Position numbers and translations under genes: made by a program. The notes under the pieces are model-generated. The model was not told the DNA's origin, made no database searches, and saw nothing but the letters and a program-made list of their open reading frames with translations. A stretch of 64,000 bases of DNA, from assembly GCF_030819275.1 (NCBI RefSeq), contig NZ_JAUTBL010000001.1, positions 62,001 through 126,000 of the forward strand, written 5' to 3'. This document shows, one piece after another, positions 63,431-64,000 of this stretch; the first letter of the stretch is position 1, and each line of letters starts with the position of its first letter. The stretch is from Agrobacterium larrymoorei. Lineage in GTDB: Bacteria; Pseudomonadota; Alphaproteobacteria; Rhizobiales; Rhizobiaceae.

Positions 63431-64000
63431 TTAAAGAATAGCCCGAAGAAGTCGGGAATAGAGAACAAGGGCGGCACCAAAAATAACCAGAATGATCATC
63501 GAAAGCGTTGCTGCAAGAGGCCAGTTGAGTGTCACGATAGCCTGATCATAAATCTCCGTGGCCAGAAGAAAGACCCGCCCGCCCCCAAGGAGCTTGGGCG
63601 TGATGAATGAGCTGACAGCCAGAACGAAGGAAAGCAGGCAGCCAAGCGCGACCCCAGGCATTGTCAGCGGCACAATGACCCGCCAGAACACCTTCCACGG
63701 GGAAGCGCCAAGCGTCTCAGCCGCCTCTTCGATACGCGGATCAAGCCTGCCAAAACCTGCAAGCAGTGCCAAGATCATATAAGGCATCAGGATCTCGGTC
63801 AGACCAATGACAACGCCGATCTTGTTGAACAGTAGTCTCACGCCGTTTTCAGCACCCAGCGCGTGGAGGATATTGTTGATAAGGCCGTCATCCGCCAGGA
63901 TCGCAATCCAGCCGTAAGTGCGCACCACGGCCGAGGTCAAAAGTGGCGAGATGACCAGTACGAGCAACAGCGTCTTCCACCGCCCCTGCGTCCGATGGAG
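63431..64000 (-). CDS. ABC transporter permease, PotB type (eut operon, partial)
   Basis: The C-terminal 189 codons of a PotB-type permease; its start is beyond the right edge. The visible part opens in frame with LHRTQGRWKTLL, then ISPLLTSAVVRTYGWIAILA and the EAA-type loop EAAETLGASPWKVFWRVIVP. It ends ALVLYSRLLRAIL and is followed by the PotC-type gene. The binding protein and ATPase are probably further right. Confidence 0.93.
   Translation of the reverse strand, partial: LHRTQGRWKTLLLVLVISPLLTSAVVRTYGWIAILADDGLINNILHALGAENGVRLLFNKIGVVIGLTEILMPYMILALLAGFGRLDPRIEEAAETLGASPWKVFWRVIVPLTMPGVALGCLLSFVLAVSSFITPKLLGGGRVFLLATEIYDQAIVTLNWPLAATLSMIILVIFGAALVLYSRLLRAIL

Noticed and set aside
1..64000. 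CRISPR array, tRNA, rRNA or prophage
   Set aside because: No regularly spaced repeats, cloverleaf-like sequence or phage genes were seen on either strand.

Overview
The window looks like an accessory catabolic region of a Rhizobiales alphaproteobacterium of the Agrobacterium/Rhizobium kind. The evidence is high-GC coding sequence, many solute-specific ABC transporters, a complete N-methylglutamate pathway, and local GntR/IclR/TetR/LuxR control. This placement is inference from gene content; no rRNA, tRNA or core gene is present. Nearly the whole window is devoted to breaking down small nitrogen compounds. There are no CRISPR arrays, phage genes or transposases.

Region 1 (1-12300, minus strand) is a catabolic cluster. 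A PotABCD-type transporter (binding-protein gene frameshifted, ATPase not in view) follows an operon encoding a PF06684 protein, an alpha/beta hydrolase, a flavin reductase, a luciferase-like monooxygenase, an aldehyde dehydrogenase and a NIPSNAP protein. Upstream lie an Fe-alcohol dehydrogenase, a polar amino acid-type ABC transporter and a GntR regulator. A near-identical 16-bp operator sits before each of the three transcription units. The enzyme set resembles the trigonelline (N-methylnicotinate) ring-opening pathway described in Acinetobacter baylyi, which ends in methylamine, formate, CO2 and succinate semialdehyde.

Region 2 (12339-24603) is the N-methylglutamate route for methylamine: mgsABC-gmaS-purU on the minus strand and mgdABCD on the plus strand, with an XRE-cupin and a GlxA/AraC regulator between them. 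Methylamine released by region 1 would be captured by GmaS/Mgs and oxidised by Mgd, and PurU would return formate. mgdC carries a one-base frameshift.

Region 3 (24638-35882) holds two ATP-dependent hydantoinase/oxoprolinase pairs (hyuA/hyuB). One is followed by an SDR and a DadA-like amine oxidase. TetR and IclR regulators lie between the pairs.

Region 4 (36051-55919) holds two oligopeptide-type ABC transporters, each with a fused double ATPase, a large LuxR regulator, and a symmetrical module hyuA - DUF917 - binding protein - DUF917 - hyuA - isoaspartyl peptidase. It probably imports and opens cyclic amides, (thio)hydantoins or isopeptides. The hyuA-DUF917 pairs are the least described part of the window.

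Region 5 (56256-64000, minus strand) is one long operon: PotBC-type permeases, ethanolamine ammonia-lyase (eutBC), a glycerol-3-phosphate-dehydrogenase-like flavoprotein, a second FAD oxidoreductase and a glycerol-kinase-like enzyme with an altered substrate-site residue. It may degrade both halves of an ethanolamine/glycerol compound.
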